A DNA stretch of 42,966 bases from Bacteroidia bacterium (lineage in GTDB: Bacteria > Bacteroidota > Bacteroidia > Cytophagales > Cyclobacteriaceae), in contig JAUIKU010000015.1 in NCBI GenBank assembly GCA_030430675.1, positions 1-42,966 on the forward strand, read 5' to 3'. The notes below the pieces were generated by a model that was given only the letters and a program-made list of their open reading frames with translations, was not told where the DNA came from and did not search any database. The position numbers and the translations under genes were made by a program. Positions within the stretch are counted from its first letter, which is position 1; every line of letters starts with the position of its first letter. Below are positions 32,429 to 41,529 of this stretch, in pieces.

Positions 32429-32998
32429 ATGGATTTGAGTTCAAAAATTACCGCAGGTTTGAGCCGGTTGTCGGAAGTGTTCAAGGCATTGCTGTGGGAA
32501 CAGGCAAAAACTTTGAAGTTAAGTCCAATACAGATACAGTTACTAAATTTCATTGCATTCCATCAGGATAACCTGTGTAATGTTAGTTCCCTGGCCAGGG
32601 AATTTAACCTTACCAAACCTACCATAAGCGATGCCATACGGGTGCTGGTAGAAAAAAAATTGCTGATCAAAGATTTTTCTTCACCCGATAGTCGCAGTTA
32701 TACCCTGCAGCTCTCTTCCCTGGGAAAAGAAACTGTAGATCAAACAATTTCTTTTAGTAACCCGGTAAAAGAACAACTTGTTAAGTTGGATGCCGCAGAA
32801 CAGGAACAACTATACCTTTCACTTAGCCAGCTAATTTACCAGTTGAACCGCACCGGCGTGCTTTCGGTGCAGCGCATCTGTTTCGGTTGTAAGTTTTACC
32901 AAAAGACTACCAGCGGGCACTATTGCAACTTTTTAAAGGAAGAACTGATGAATTCCGATATAAGATTGGACTGCCCGGAATTTGAGTCCAAAACATAA
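32429..32998 (+). CDS. MarR-family regulator with a C-terminal four-cysteine tail
   Basis: 189 residues. The winged-helix core (about 30-105) shows LSPIQIQLLNFIAFH, SLAREFNLTKPTISDAIRVL as recognition region, and the wing SSPDSRSYTLQLSSLG. A dimerisation helix follows. The tail contains CFGCKFYQKTTSGHYC and DCPEFE, giving Cys151, Cys154, Cys166 and Cys182 with His164 near. Four spaced Cys suggest a bound metal or Fe-S cluster, or a thiol switch, in addition to DNA binding. The regulated genes are unknown; the palindrome at 31155 is a candidate site. It is expected to act in the cytoplasm. The next gene is a K+/H+ antiporter. Confidence 0.9.
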   Translation: MDLSSKITAGLSRLSEVFKALLWEQAKTLKLSPIQIQLLNFIAFHQDNLCNVSSLAREFNLTKPTISDAIRVLVEKKLLIKDFSSPDSRSYTLQLSSLGKETVDQTISFSNPVKEQLVKLDAAEQEQLYLSLSQLIYQLNRTGVLSVQRICFGCKFYQKTTSGHYCNFLKEELMNSDIRLDCPEFESKT

Positions 32999-33116
32999 CT
33001 GGTAAACAAACAAAATCTAATCACAACCAGGGCCACAACTTAAAAAAATTAATAATATTTGCCGACTCCCCGGTATTTCCCGCTGGTGGTTAATGAAAAG
33101 TTATGGAAGATAAAGC

Positions 33117-34595
33117 ATGAGTTTAACCACTGAGAACATATTATTAATTGGCTCACTGTTGCTTTTCATCAGCCTGATAGCAGGAAAGACCACCTATAAG
33201 TTTGGTGTCCCTACTTTACTGTTATTCCTAACCATTGGCATGCTGGCAGGATCCGATGGATTTGGCATCTATTTTGACAATCCCAAAACAGCGCAGTTTA
33301 TAGGTATCATCTCGCTTAACTTTATCTTATTTTCAGGTGGACTGAATACCAGTTGGGTTTCTATAAAGCCGGTACTGGGAGAAGGGCTGGTGTTATCTAC
33401 TTTGGGGGTACTACTTACCGCCGTCACTCTTGGTGTATTTGTTTGGCTGGTTACCGATTTTACCATCTATGAAAGTATGCTGCTGGGATCTATTGTTTCC
33501 TCCACCGATGCGGCTGCGGTATTTTCCATTCTGCGCTCAAAGAGCCTGGCATTAAGAAAAAACCTGCGGCCAACTTTAGAATTGGAAAGTGGCAGTAACG
33601 ATCCCATGGCCTATGTACTAACCATTGCTTTTTTGACACTGGTAGTCAATCAGGACCAAACCCTTCTATCCATGATACCGCTGTTTCTACAACAGATGGT
33701 CATCGGTGGGGTAGCAGGGTTTGCATTTGGTTGGCTCAGCAAGTATATCATCAACCACATAAAACTGGATTTCGAAGGGCTTTACCCTGTTTTAGCAATT
33801 GCCTTAATGTTTATTACCTTCTCCACTACTGACTTTTTCGGTGGTAACGGTTTCCTTTCCATTTACATTTGTGCCGTTTACCTGGGCAATCAAAACCTGA
33901 TACATAAAACTACCATTTTTAAAATGTATGACGGTTTGGCCTGGTTGATGGAAATTGTATTGTTCCTTACCCTGGGACTACTGGTTTTCCCCATACAAAT
34001 GGTGCCCTATATCGGTATTGGATTGCTCATTTCCGTATTCCTTATCTTTTTTGCCCGTCCTGTAGGCGTATTTCTCAGTCTGATATTTTTCAAAATGAAG
34101 CTGAGAAGGCGGTTTTATATTTCATGGGTGGGTCTGAGGGGCGCCGTACCCATTGTATTTGCCACCTATCCGCTGTTGGCTGGCATTGACAAAGCCAATA
34201 TGATATTCAACATAGTATTCTTTATTTCTGTGACATCCGTATTGTTCCAGGGAACTACCTTAACCCTGGTGGCCAAATGGCTGAATGTTTCGCTACCGGA
34301 AAATGCAAAACTTGTTACGGAAACTGACAAGCTGATTCTGGAGTTCCCAAAATCATCTTTACGGGAATTCGAAATTCAACCTGATTTCTATGCTGTAAAC
34401 AAGTCAATTGTTGATTTGAAACTTCCGACCTCAACTTTTATTGCCATGATCAAGCGCAATGGAAAATACATTCGGCCGGGAGGGTCAACCGAGATTAAAG
34501 CAAGGGATATTTTGGTGGTACTGGCAGACAGGAATGAAGACTTTACCCAGGTGTTCGATTGCTTATCCGGACCCAGTCCGGAACTGAAATCTTAA
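33117..34595 (+). CDS. potassium/proton antiporter (CPA1, NhaP2/CvrA type)
   Basis: 492 residues. About 12-13 membrane helices cover residues 1-395 with CPA1 signatures: FILFSGGLNTSW, GSIVSSTDAAAVFSIL and the ion-binding LESGSNDPMAYVL (Asn and Asp). The C-terminal cytoplasmic part (about 410-490; LREFEIQPDFYAVNKS, GGSTEIKARDILVVLADR) is a TrkA-C domain, which in NhaP2 homologues senses ligands and gates transport. It exports K+ (or Na+) in exchange for H+, acting in pH and osmotic balance. It is downstream of the MarR-type gene with a 118-base gap; no exact promoter box is seen there. Confidence 0.92.
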   Translation: MSLTTENILLIGSLLLFISLIAGKTTYKFGVPTLLLFLTIGMLAGSDGFGIYFDNPKTAQFIGIISLNFILFSGGLNTSWVSIKPVLGEGLVLSTLGVLLTAVTLGVFVWLVTDFTIYESMLLGSIVSSTDAAAVFSILRSKSLALRKNLRPTLELESGSNDPMAYVLTIAFLTLVVNQDQTLLSMIPLFLQQMVIGGVAGFAFGWLSKYIINHIKLDFEGLYPVLAIALMFITFSTTDFFGGNGFLSIYICAVYLGNQNLIHKTTIFKMYDGLAWLMEIVLFLTLGLLVFPIQMVPYIGIGLLISVFLIFFARPVGVFLSLIFFKMKLRRRFYISWVGLRGAVPIVFATYPLLAGIDKANMIFNIVFFISVTSVLFQGTTLTLVAKWLNVSLPENAKLVTETDKLILEFPKSSLREFEIQPDFYAVNKSIVDLKLPTSTFIAMIKRNGKYIRPGGSTEIKARDILVVLADRNEDFTQVFDCLSGPSPELKS

Positions 34596-34671
34596 ATATT
34601 TGAATATAAGTACAGGTACTATTTGAAATTTCTGCTTTTTAATACAAATTTTAATATTTATTATCTGATCC

Positions 34672-35229
34672 ATGAGCGAAAGCAATAAGATAATATTAGT
34701 AGTAACCTTGAGCGTTCTTGTTTTTGCGGTTAGTTTAGGTTTGATTGGAGTGTTGCTGGAAAAGTTGGGCAGAACCATCAAAAGCTTAAACCCGGCAACT
34801 ACCTCGGAACAGGTTGATCATACAGCCTCATTGAATATTGACTATTCCAAGGGTCAGAAAATTTATGTGCCCGCTTATTCCTATCTTCCGGGTGAGGGAG
34901 CAAAGAAATTTAGCTTGAATATACTTTTGAGTGTGAGAAATACCGACCCACTTAATTCAATCTCCATCAACAATGTGGACTATTACAATACCGAAGGAAG
35001 ACTGGAAAGACAGTTTTTATCCGATGCAATTCTGCTGGCACCGTTGGAGACCAAGGAGTTTTTTGTGGAACAGTCGGACCTTACCGGCGGGTCCGGTGCT
35101 AATTTCTTTATCACCTGGGATGCGGACTCTGTTGCCTATGAACCAGTGGTTGAAGCACTCATGTACAATGTTAGTGGCGATAACTCCATGGAATTTAAAA
35201 GCCAGGGTCTCATCATCGAACAAGATTGA
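34672..35229 (+). CDS. DUF3124 domain membrane-anchored protein
   Basis: 185 residues. An N-terminal membrane helix (KIILVVTLSVLVFAVSLGLIG, about 6-26) anchors a soluble domain from about residue 55. The domain matches DUF3124: GQKIYVPAYSYL, FSLNILLSVRNTDP, VDYYNTEGRLERQFL, LAPLETKEFFVEQSDLTGGSGANF and the terminal SQGLIIEQD. Function is unknown; the beta-sandwich-like pattern suggests an envelope adapter. It follows the antiporter on the same strand by 76 bases. Confidence 0.85.
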   Translation: MSESNKIILVVTLSVLVFAVSLGLIGVLLEKLGRTIKSLNPATTSEQVDHTASLNIDYSKGQKIYVPAYSYLPGEGAKKFSLNILLSVRNTDPLNSISINNVDYYNTEGRLERQFLSDAILLAPLETKEFFVEQSDLTGGSGANFFITWDADSVAYEPVVEALMYNVSGDNSMEFKSQGLIIEQD

Positions 35230-35450
35230 TCCTTTAAATCAATAAGCAGGCAATCGAACCCCCTCTCCCTTAGTAGCGGATTACAGGATCAACCAATCCA
35301 ACAGGAAGGCTTATTTAACCAAAACATGTTCTATATTATCAATAATGACTATATGTTGATTATATGTGGTTAATATATAGCATATATTGGAAAATCTGGA
35401 CAATGCCGTACCGGCTAATCGTATTTACTTTTGACAATAAATTGTAACAA
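35230..35450. other. AT-rich intergenic region before a leader hairpin
   Basis: No gene seen. It contains runs of ATAT-type sequence, including an inverted repeat AATATAT / ATATATT at 35372-35388, and no exact Bacteroidota promoter. The region could hold the promoter of the kinase gene or of a small RNA that ends at 35508. Confidence 0.4.
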
Positions 35451-35508
35451 CCTCAAACCTTCTTTGGGATTTGATACTTCCTGATTTCCCAGAAGTTTGG
35501 GGTTTTTT
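35451..35508 (+). terminator. terminator-like hairpin in the kinase leader
   Basis: CCTCAAAC and TTCT..GGGA in the left arm pair with TCCCAGAA and GTTTGGGG in the right arm (two small bulges), followed by six T (35503-35508). It ends 64 bases before the start codon of the kinase gene, so it may be an attenuator or the end of a small RNA. Confidence 0.6.
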
Positions 35509-35572
35509 GCAAACCAGATCAGGCACCGGGAATATCCGGTGTTGATATCCGGAATGATAAAGTCGTCGATCT

Positions 35573-38023
35573 ATGGCTACTGCACTTTTTGACATGAAAC
35601 CCGAAAGCTTCAAGAAGGAGTCTTTAAAAAATATAAATCAATACCAGATCACCGATAAGCTTGGTTCAGGCACCCATGGCTCCGTATATCGTGCTATTGA
35701 CACCAGATTAGATAGACCTGTGGTATTGAAAATAGGTCACTCTCCCAAGGCTTCCCATCAGAATGATAAATCGGGGATCCTGGAAGAAGCCCGGCTGGCT
35801 TCGGCCATACAACACCCCAATGTTAGTGCGATTTATGAAGTAGGCGAGTTTCGCAGCCAATTGTACATCGTTATGCAATACGTGCCTGGCCAGACTCTTA
35901 AAGAACTGATCGCCAGGGAGCCACTGAATCTTCAACTCATTCTCTCGCTGGGAATACAAATTGCCGAAGGATTGGCAGAGGCTCACCGCCTGGGAATTCT
36001 GCACCGGGATTTAAAACCTGCCAACATCATGATAACGGATGGTGGACTGGTCAAGATTCTGGATTTCGGTTTGGCGAAGAGAAGAAAACCGGTAGACGGT
36101 GCGTTCGATATAAACAATGACCAAGCTTCAACTGCCGGAACCACCGCCTATATGGCTCCGGAGCAGTTTATCACCTACAGAAGCAGCGAGCAATCGGATA
36201 TTTACGCACTGGGAATACTGTTGTACGAAATGGCCACAGGCTCTCATCCTTTTTCAAATGATCTGCAGGATCAGACAGGATTGGTAGCAGCCATAAAATA
36301 TGCTACCCCCCGGCTCCCACGGCTGATCAGGCCAGAACTACCAGAAGAGTTGGAGAGAATAATCGGTATAGCCCTGAACAAGCAGCCTGCCAATCGCTTT
36401 GACTCGGTGATACAAATTTCCAAATCACTGAAACTATTGATGAAAACCTTGAATTTCGAAGTGGGCGTAGTTCCCGGTGAGAAATCAGCGGTTTTGCCAT
36501 CTCCCGGGCCAAATAGCAGAAGAAAGGAAAGCACCTTAACCATGCTAGCAGAGAAATTCCTGCAGACAGGGAATGCGGTAATTCCTGACAATTCTATAGC
36601 AGTACTTCCTTTTCAAAACCTGGGAAACGAAGGTCAACACCGCTACTACGGGTTGGCTTTGGCCGATACCATCTCCTCAAGACTGGCAAGATTGTCATCC
36701 CTGGCGGTGCGGCCTCCCAATGCTTTCCTGGCCCTTTCCAGTAAAGTGCTGGACGTAATCAAAGCCGGAAGAAAACTTCAAGCTCGCTACTGCTTAACCG
36801 GTAGTTACAGGAATCAGGAAGAAAGCTTCACACTTGACTGGCAGTTAACAGACGTGGTTACTAAAAAATTACTGGCCGGTGATACGGTAGTGATCCCTTC
36901 TTTAGACCTGATAAAAATTCAAACTGAAATATCCGAAGAGGTTTTTACAATACTGGGCAGTATTGGCATCGTACAGGACAAAAAGTTACAGGCGTTTCCA
37001 ACTGCGCTACCCGAAGAAGTTTCCGAACAATACCTTAAAGCCAGGGCATTGCTTTCCAGGTTCCTGTGGGGTCAAAGCGACCGGCAGGATTTGGAACGGG
37101 CCCGGAAAAATTTTGAAGATGTAGTAAAGAAAGTTCCCTGGTTTGCCTCGGCCAGCTCTGGCCTGGGTATGACCCATTTGCACTACGTGATTAACGGATT
37201 TGGAGGGCTAACCCATTTCATGTCTGCACAAAGATATCTGGAGGGGGCTTTGACCCTGGATACCGAACATATGGAGGCCAAGATTTACCGGGCCTATACG
37301 TACCTGTGGCGGGGAGAAAAGGAAAATGCCAGGCGCGATATCAAATGCCTGCTAAGGAATTCGGGTATTGAAACCGAGTTGTATTACGGTGCCAGTGTGA
37401 TCATCCAGTTAGATGGCCTGTATGATGAAGCTTTGCAACTGCTTGCCAAAGCTTTGGAATCCAATCCTGTAGCTACCACCCGTATCTATAATCGTCGTGC
37501 CAGAATTTACAACTATCAGGGCCGGCTCGATATGGCCTGGCGTGAGGTTGAAAAAGGATTGGCCCTGGAACCGAATCACCCGTTGCTGCTTACCACGCAG
37601 GCCTATTTGTACTTCCGGGAAGGGAGATATCAGGAGGCAACTTACGCATTGGAAACCGTATTGAATCTGGATCCATATCGACGTTTGGCTTATCCAACCC
37701 TGGCCATGTGCTATATCAGGAATGGAGAACGCAGCAAAGCAGCTTCCCTGATTACCGATGAACTACTGGCGGCAGCAGTTGCCGATTGCGAGATGGCTTA
37801 CCGGCTGGCAACCTATTGTGTAGTTGAAGAGAATTTCACAGAGGCATTTCACTGGTTGCGTAAAGCCATTTACCTGGGCAACCAGAACTATCCCTGGATT
37901 TTACAGAATCCGGTTTGGTCACCTTTAAAATCCCATAGGGAGTTCAAGATGATCCTGGAGGATTTGCATAAAAGCTACCTGAAAAATCAACAAAGATGGA
38001 AAAGGTTCTTGTCAGAAATTTGA
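35573..38023 (+). CDS. Ser/Thr protein kinase with TolB/FlgO-like middle and TPR repeats
   Basis: 816 residues. Kinase domain (about 24-290): glycine loop LGSGTHGSVYRA, Lys53 (VVLKIG), alpha-C Glu71/72, HRDLKPAN with Asp146, DFG at 164-166, and APEQF; all catalytic residues are present. Residues about 340-480 (SIAVLPFQNLGNEGQHRYYG, ARYCLTGSYRN) resemble the FlgO/TolB-like segment common in bacterial kinase-TPR and adenylate cyclase proteins. About 500-815 are TPR repeats. No signal or clear membrane helix, so cytoplasmic. It probably senses or scaffolds partners through the TPRs and phosphorylates them. An MFS gene starts 19 bases after its stop, likely co-transcribed. Confidence 0.92.
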   Translation: MATALFDMKPESFKKESLKNINQYQITDKLGSGTHGSVYRAIDTRLDRPVVLKIGHSPKASHQNDKSGILEEARLASAIQHPNVSAIYEVGEFRSQLYIVMQYVPGQTLKELIAREPLNLQLILSLGIQIAEGLAEAHRLGILHRDLKPANIMITDGGLVKILDFGLAKRRKPVDGAFDINNDQASTAGTTAYMAPEQFITYRSSEQSDIYALGILLYEMATGSHPFSNDLQDQTGLVAAIKYATPRLPRLIRPELPEELERIIGIALNKQPANRFDSVIQISKSLKLLMKTLNFEVGVVPGEKSAVLPSPGPNSRRKESTLTMLAEKFLQTGNAVIPDNSIAVLPFQNLGNEGQHRYYGLALADTISSRLARLSSLAVRPPNAFLALSSKVLDVIKAGRKLQARYCLTGSYRNQEESFTLDWQLTDVVTKKLLAGDTVVIPSLDLIKIQTEISEEVFTILGSIGIVQDKKLQAFPTALPEEVSEQYLKARALLSRFLWGQSDRQDLERARKNFEDVVKKVPWFASASSGLGMTHLHYVINGFGGLTHFMSAQRYLEGALTLDTEHMEAKIYRAYTYLWRGEKENARRDIKCLLRNSGIETELYYGASVIIQLDGLYDEALQLLAKALESNPVATTRIYNRRARIYNYQGRLDMAWREVEKGLALEPNHPLLLTTQAYLYFREGRYQEATYALETVLNLDPYRRLAYPTLAMCYIRNGERSKAASLITDELLAAAVADCEMAYRLATYCVVEENFTEAFHWLRKAIYLGNQNYPWILQNPVWSPLKSHREFKMILEDLHKSYLKNQQRWKRFLSEI

Positions 38024-38042
38024 ATAGTAACAGGTTATTGTC

Positions 38043-39248
38043 ATGAATAAGTCTCTATTGACCCTTGCTCTGGGCGCATTTGGTATCGGAATTACCAGGT
38101 ACATTATGATGGGTATCTTGCCGGATATCGCCCACGATCTGGATGTAAGCATTTCCATTGCCGGCCATCTTATATCGGCATATGCCCTGGGTGTGGTAAC
38201 AGGAGTGCCTGCCCTGATAATAATTGGAGGTAAGTTACCCCAAAGATCGGTTTTATTGGGGTTAATGATATGGTTTACGGTGTTTAATGCCCTCTCTGCT
38301 TTTGCATCCAATTACCCGACCATGCTGGTTGCTAGGTTCCTGGCAGGATTGCCACACGGCGCTTATTTGGCATTGGGTACCGTTGCTGCCAGTGAACTGG
38401 CAGTAAGCGGAAAATCCGGGCGCTCAATCGCCATAATGTTTGTTGGACTTACCTTGGCCAATGTTTTTGGGGTACCATTGGGTGTTTTCATCAGCAATGA
38501 AATCGGCTGGAGATGGACCTTTGGACTGGTAGGACTGATCGGTTTTTCCACCATTTGGTGTATTAAAACCTGGATTCCGGAACTTCCTCAGGAAGTCAGG
38601 ACCATCACCAAGCATGATCTCACAATATTTAGCCAGCCCTCGTCCTGGCTGGTGATAGTTACCACTATCGCAGGAACGGCGGGTTTCTTTGCCTGGTATA
38701 GTTATATCGCTCCATTGCTTACGGGGGCCGCGGGTTTTCAGTCAGAGGACATACCCTTTATTCTCATGCTGGCCGGCCTGGGTATGACCTTTGGCAATAT
38801 GTTGGGAGGAAGACTCATCGATCGTTATTCTACTTTAAATACCATTCTCTATTTCCTGGTGGGAATGAGCCTGAGTTTATGCCTGCTGTCATTGGTAGCA
38901 GGGAACCAATTGATGGTACTTATCATGACATTTACCATCCCGGTATTTGCATTTAGCTTGTTCGGATCTCTGCGAATGATCATGATCAAGATCTTCAGAA
39001 GCTCGCAGGTACTGGGATCAACTATAAACCAGGTGGCTTTTAATGTTGCCAATGTTTTGGGTGCCTTAATCGGTGGATGGTCAATACAGTTTGGATTCAG
39101 TCAGGCTACTCCCTGGATTGGGGCGGCTATGGCACTAGCAGGTGCCGCCATCGCCGGATACATGATGATTCGCAGGCAAAGGTCAAGAATGCCCTATTAT
39201 TATTTTGGCCCCATGAACATTAGAGGAAAGTATGGTGCTTCTAAATGA
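38043..39248 (+). CDS. MFS transporter, AraJ-like (DHA1 type)
   Basis: 401 residues with 12 predicted membrane helices. Family features: the GIGITRYIMMGILPDIAHDL start, the motif-A-like loop with GKLPQRSVL after helix 2, RFLAGLPHGAYLALG in helix 4 (motif C-like), and the second-half loop GGRLIDRYST. Such transporters export sugars, drugs or small metabolites driven by protons. The substrate is unknown. Spacing to the kinase gene suggests co-expression. Confidence 0.9.
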   Translation: MNKSLLTLALGAFGIGITRYIMMGILPDIAHDLDVSISIAGHLISAYALGVVTGVPALIIIGGKLPQRSVLLGLMIWFTVFNALSAFASNYPTMLVARFLAGLPHGAYLALGTVAASELAVSGKSGRSIAIMFVGLTLANVFGVPLGVFISNEIGWRWTFGLVGLIGFSTIWCIKTWIPELPQEVRTITKHDLTIFSQPSSWLVIVTTIAGTAGFFAWYSYIAPLLTGAAGFQSEDIPFILMLAGLGMTFGNMLGGRLIDRYSTLNTILYFLVGMSLSLCLLSLVAGNQLMVLIMTFTIPVFAFSLFGSLRMIMIKIFRSSQVLGSTINQVAFNVANVLGALIGGWSIQFGFSQATPWIGAAMALAGAAIAGYMMIRRQRSRMPYYYFGPMNIRGKYGASK

Positions 39249-39337
39249 GACGGCAAAACTGCCTTGCTGTCAAAGTGTTGCTCAAACTCTAATGTTATTC
39301 TAATGTGACAAATATCTCGCAATCATCTACAAGGATT

Positions 39338-39345
39338 TATATTTG
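39338..39345 (+). promoter_or_regulatory. -7 box of the two-component operon
   Basis: TATATTTG is an exact -7 match upstream of the response regulator. The -33 element is weak (around 39315). Transcription should start near 39352, only about 23 bases before the proposed ATC start codon. Confidence 0.5.
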
Positions 39346-39374
39346 TATTTTCCCATATTCTAAACCCTACGGTA

Positions 39375-40064
39375 ATCGCAAAGCAAATATTAGTCATAGA
39401 AGATGAACCCAATGTAATGGCTTTTATCAGTCAGGGACTGAAAGAGTCTAATTACGTGGTATTTGCAGCTTACAACGGTCAGAATGGTCTGGAATTACTG
39501 AAGCAAAAGGAAATAGATCTCGTGGTACTTGACATTGTTTTGCCCAATATGGATGGCCGGGAGATAGCCCGCAAGATAAGGGATTTGGGATATACCAACC
39601 TTCCAATCATCATGCTTACAGCCTTGGGGACAACGGAAAATATCGTAAAAGGACTGGATGCGGGTGCCAACGACTACCTGGTAAAACCCTTTAAGTTTAA
39701 AGAACTGCTGGCCAGAATTCGCGCGCATACCCGAAATACACAACAACCGGAAAACTGGCACAGGAAATTAGCTATAGAAGATCTGGAATTGGACCGCGAC
39801 GCCAAACTGGTAAAAAGAGGCAAAGATGAAATCAAACTGACCTCCACGGAATTCCGGCTGCTGGAATACTTATTGAGAAATAAGAACCGGGTTTTAAACA
39901 GAATGGATATCCTGGAAAATGTGTGGGAAATCAATTTCAATATAGGAACGAACGTAGTGGATGTTTATGTAAATTATCTTAGAAATAAAATAGATAAACA
40001 CTACGAGGTGAAACTTATACATACTGTGATTGGAATGGGCTATGTGCTGAAAGTATCACAGTAA
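39375..40064 (+). CDS. OmpR-family response regulator, non-AUG start
   Basis: About 229 residues if started at the ATC at 39375. The receiver domain shows QILVIEDEP (acidic pocket), the phosphoacceptor Asp53 (VVLDIVLPNMDG), the Thr in MLTALG, and the Lys in YLVKPF. A winged-helix OmpR output domain follows (LTSTEFRLLEYLLRN, VVDVYVNYLRNKID). The first ATG at 39417 lies after the acidic pocket and would delete the first beta strand. Back to the in-frame TGA at 39306 there is no ATG, GTG or TTG; only near-cognates (ATC 39375, ATT 39357, ATA 39339) are available. The gene precedes its kinase by 1 base. Exact start is uncertain. Confidence 0.85.
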   Translation: MAKQILVIEDEPNVMAFISQGLKESNYVVFAAYNGQNGLELLKQKEIDLVVLDIVLPNMDGREIARKIRDLGYTNLPIIMLTALGTTENIVKGLDAGANDYLVKPFKFKELLARIRAHTRNTQQPENWHRKLAIEDLELDRDAKLVKRGKDEIKLTSTEFRLLEYLLRNKNRVLNRMDILENVWEINFNIGTNVVDVYVNYLRNKIDKHYEVKLIHTVIGMGYVLKVSQ

Positions 40065-40065
40065 T

Positions 40066-41454
40066 ATGCGTTTAAGAACAAAGATCACCGCTATTTTTAT
40101 TGTTCTAACCAGTTTGTTCCTAACCGGTATTTTTATTTTTGTTTACCATTTTTCAAAGAGATATACAGAAAGTGAGTTCTACTTACGCCTAAAACAAAGG
40201 GCAACCATTGCAGCCCAGACGTATCTGGATGAGGATGAGCTAAGTAACGACATTTATGAAGATATCCGGCTGCGCCATCTGCAAGTTTTACCACAAGAAA
40301 AGGAGGTTATTTATCCGGTAAATGCCGAAGATAAATCCAGCATACTTACTTTAGACAGCGCCTTACCGCAATCATTTTTTGAGGAAATAGCAATCAATGA
40401 GTACGCAGAATTAAAACAGGGTAATTCTCAATTTGTTGGCTTACTTTACCATGACAATGAAGGAGACTTTATTGTGATACTATCTGCCACAAATCTCTAT
40501 GGAATCAATGAGTTGGCCAATCTGAGAAACACGCTCATCATCGCATTCCTGGTAAGCATTATTTTCATGTTCTTCCTGGGCAGGTACTATTCAAAACAGG
40601 CGTTAAGTCCAATTTCAAAAATAATTAACGAGGTGAATTCAATTCGACCAGAAAACTTATCACTTCGCCTGAATACCATCCAAGGCAAGGATGAGCTTGC
40701 CGACCTCTCCCGTACTTTTAACAACATGCTCGATCGGCTACAACTGTCGTTTGACCTGCAGAGTAACTTTATCAACAATGCCTCACACGAACTCCGAAAT
40801 CCCCTTACCGCCATATTAGGTCAGACAGAAATTGCTTTGAACAAAGAGAGAAGTCTTGAAGATTATCACTTAATACTAAAGAATATTGCACTGGAAGCAT
40901 CCCGCCTGGACTTTCTGGTAAAGGGACTGCTAAAATTAGCCAAGACGGATTTTGACTCCAAAGGACTGGTTATTGAGGAGTTAAGGGTGGATGAACTGAT
41001 ACTGGATATCAAAAAAAACTTGGACGTAGCCATTCCTGAAAATAATGTCACCTTGGATTTTGAAGAGTTACCTGAAGATGATAATTCCATTACCATGTTC
41101 GGCAGCGAAACACTTCTAAATGTTGCATTGTTCAATATTCTGGAAAATGCCTGCAAGTTCTCGGAAAACAGTATGGTAATCCTAAAAATACTGGAAGAGG
41201 CAGATTACATCTTAATTACGGTGTTAGATGTGGGAGTTGGTATTCCGGAAGATGAATTGAAGAATATTTTCGAACCATTCTTCCGGGCCTCGAATGTTAG
41301 GAAAATCGAGGGTTTCGGATTTGGTCTTCCTCTGGCCTACCGGATTATTAAAATGCACTCCGGTGAGATTCGGGTTATTTCTCAATTAAACAAGGGGACA
41401 CTGGTTAAGATCAGACTCCCCAACAAACACATCCACAAACTCAGGAACAGATAA
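40066..41454 (+). CDS. sensor histidine kinase (HAMP-HisKA-HATPase)
   Basis: 462 residues. Two membrane helices (about 8-28 and 154-174) enclose a periplasmic sensor loop of about 125 residues with no recognised fold. A HAMP domain (about 175-227), the dimerisation domain with phosphoacceptor His241 (ASHELRNPLTAIL), and a GHKL ATPase domain with ENACKFSENS (N box), DVGVGIPEDEL (G1) and GFGFGLPLA (G2) follow. It phosphorylates the OmpR-type regulator upstream, from which it is separated by 1 base. The stimulus is unknown, though the downstream stress and anion-transport genes hint at ion or pH stress. Confidence 0.95.
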   Translation: MRLRTKITAIFIVLTSLFLTGIFIFVYHFSKRYTESEFYLRLKQRATIAAQTYLDEDELSNDIYEDIRLRHLQVLPQEKEVIYPVNAEDKSSILTLDSALPQSFFEEIAINEYAELKQGNSQFVGLLYHDNEGDFIVILSATNLYGINELANLRNTLIIAFLVSIIFMFFLGRYYSKQALSPISKIINEVNSIRPENLSLRLNTIQGKDELADLSRTFNNMLDRLQLSFDLQSNFINNASHELRNPLTAILGQTEIALNKERSLEDYHLILKNIALEASRLDFLVKGLLKLAKTDFDSKGLVIEELRVDELILDIKKNLDVAIPENNVTLDFEELPEDDNSITMFGSETLLNVALFNILENACKFSENSMVILKILEEADYILITVLDVGVGIPEDELKNIFEPFFRASNVRKIEGFGFGLPLAYRIIKMHSGEIRVISQLNKGTLVKIRLPNKHIHKLRNR

Positions 41455-41529
41455 TTCTAATCCTCCTTTAATCTCACTCTTATACCGCTTTAATAGGCGG
41501 CTCCTATGTTTACGGGAAAGATTAAAGAG

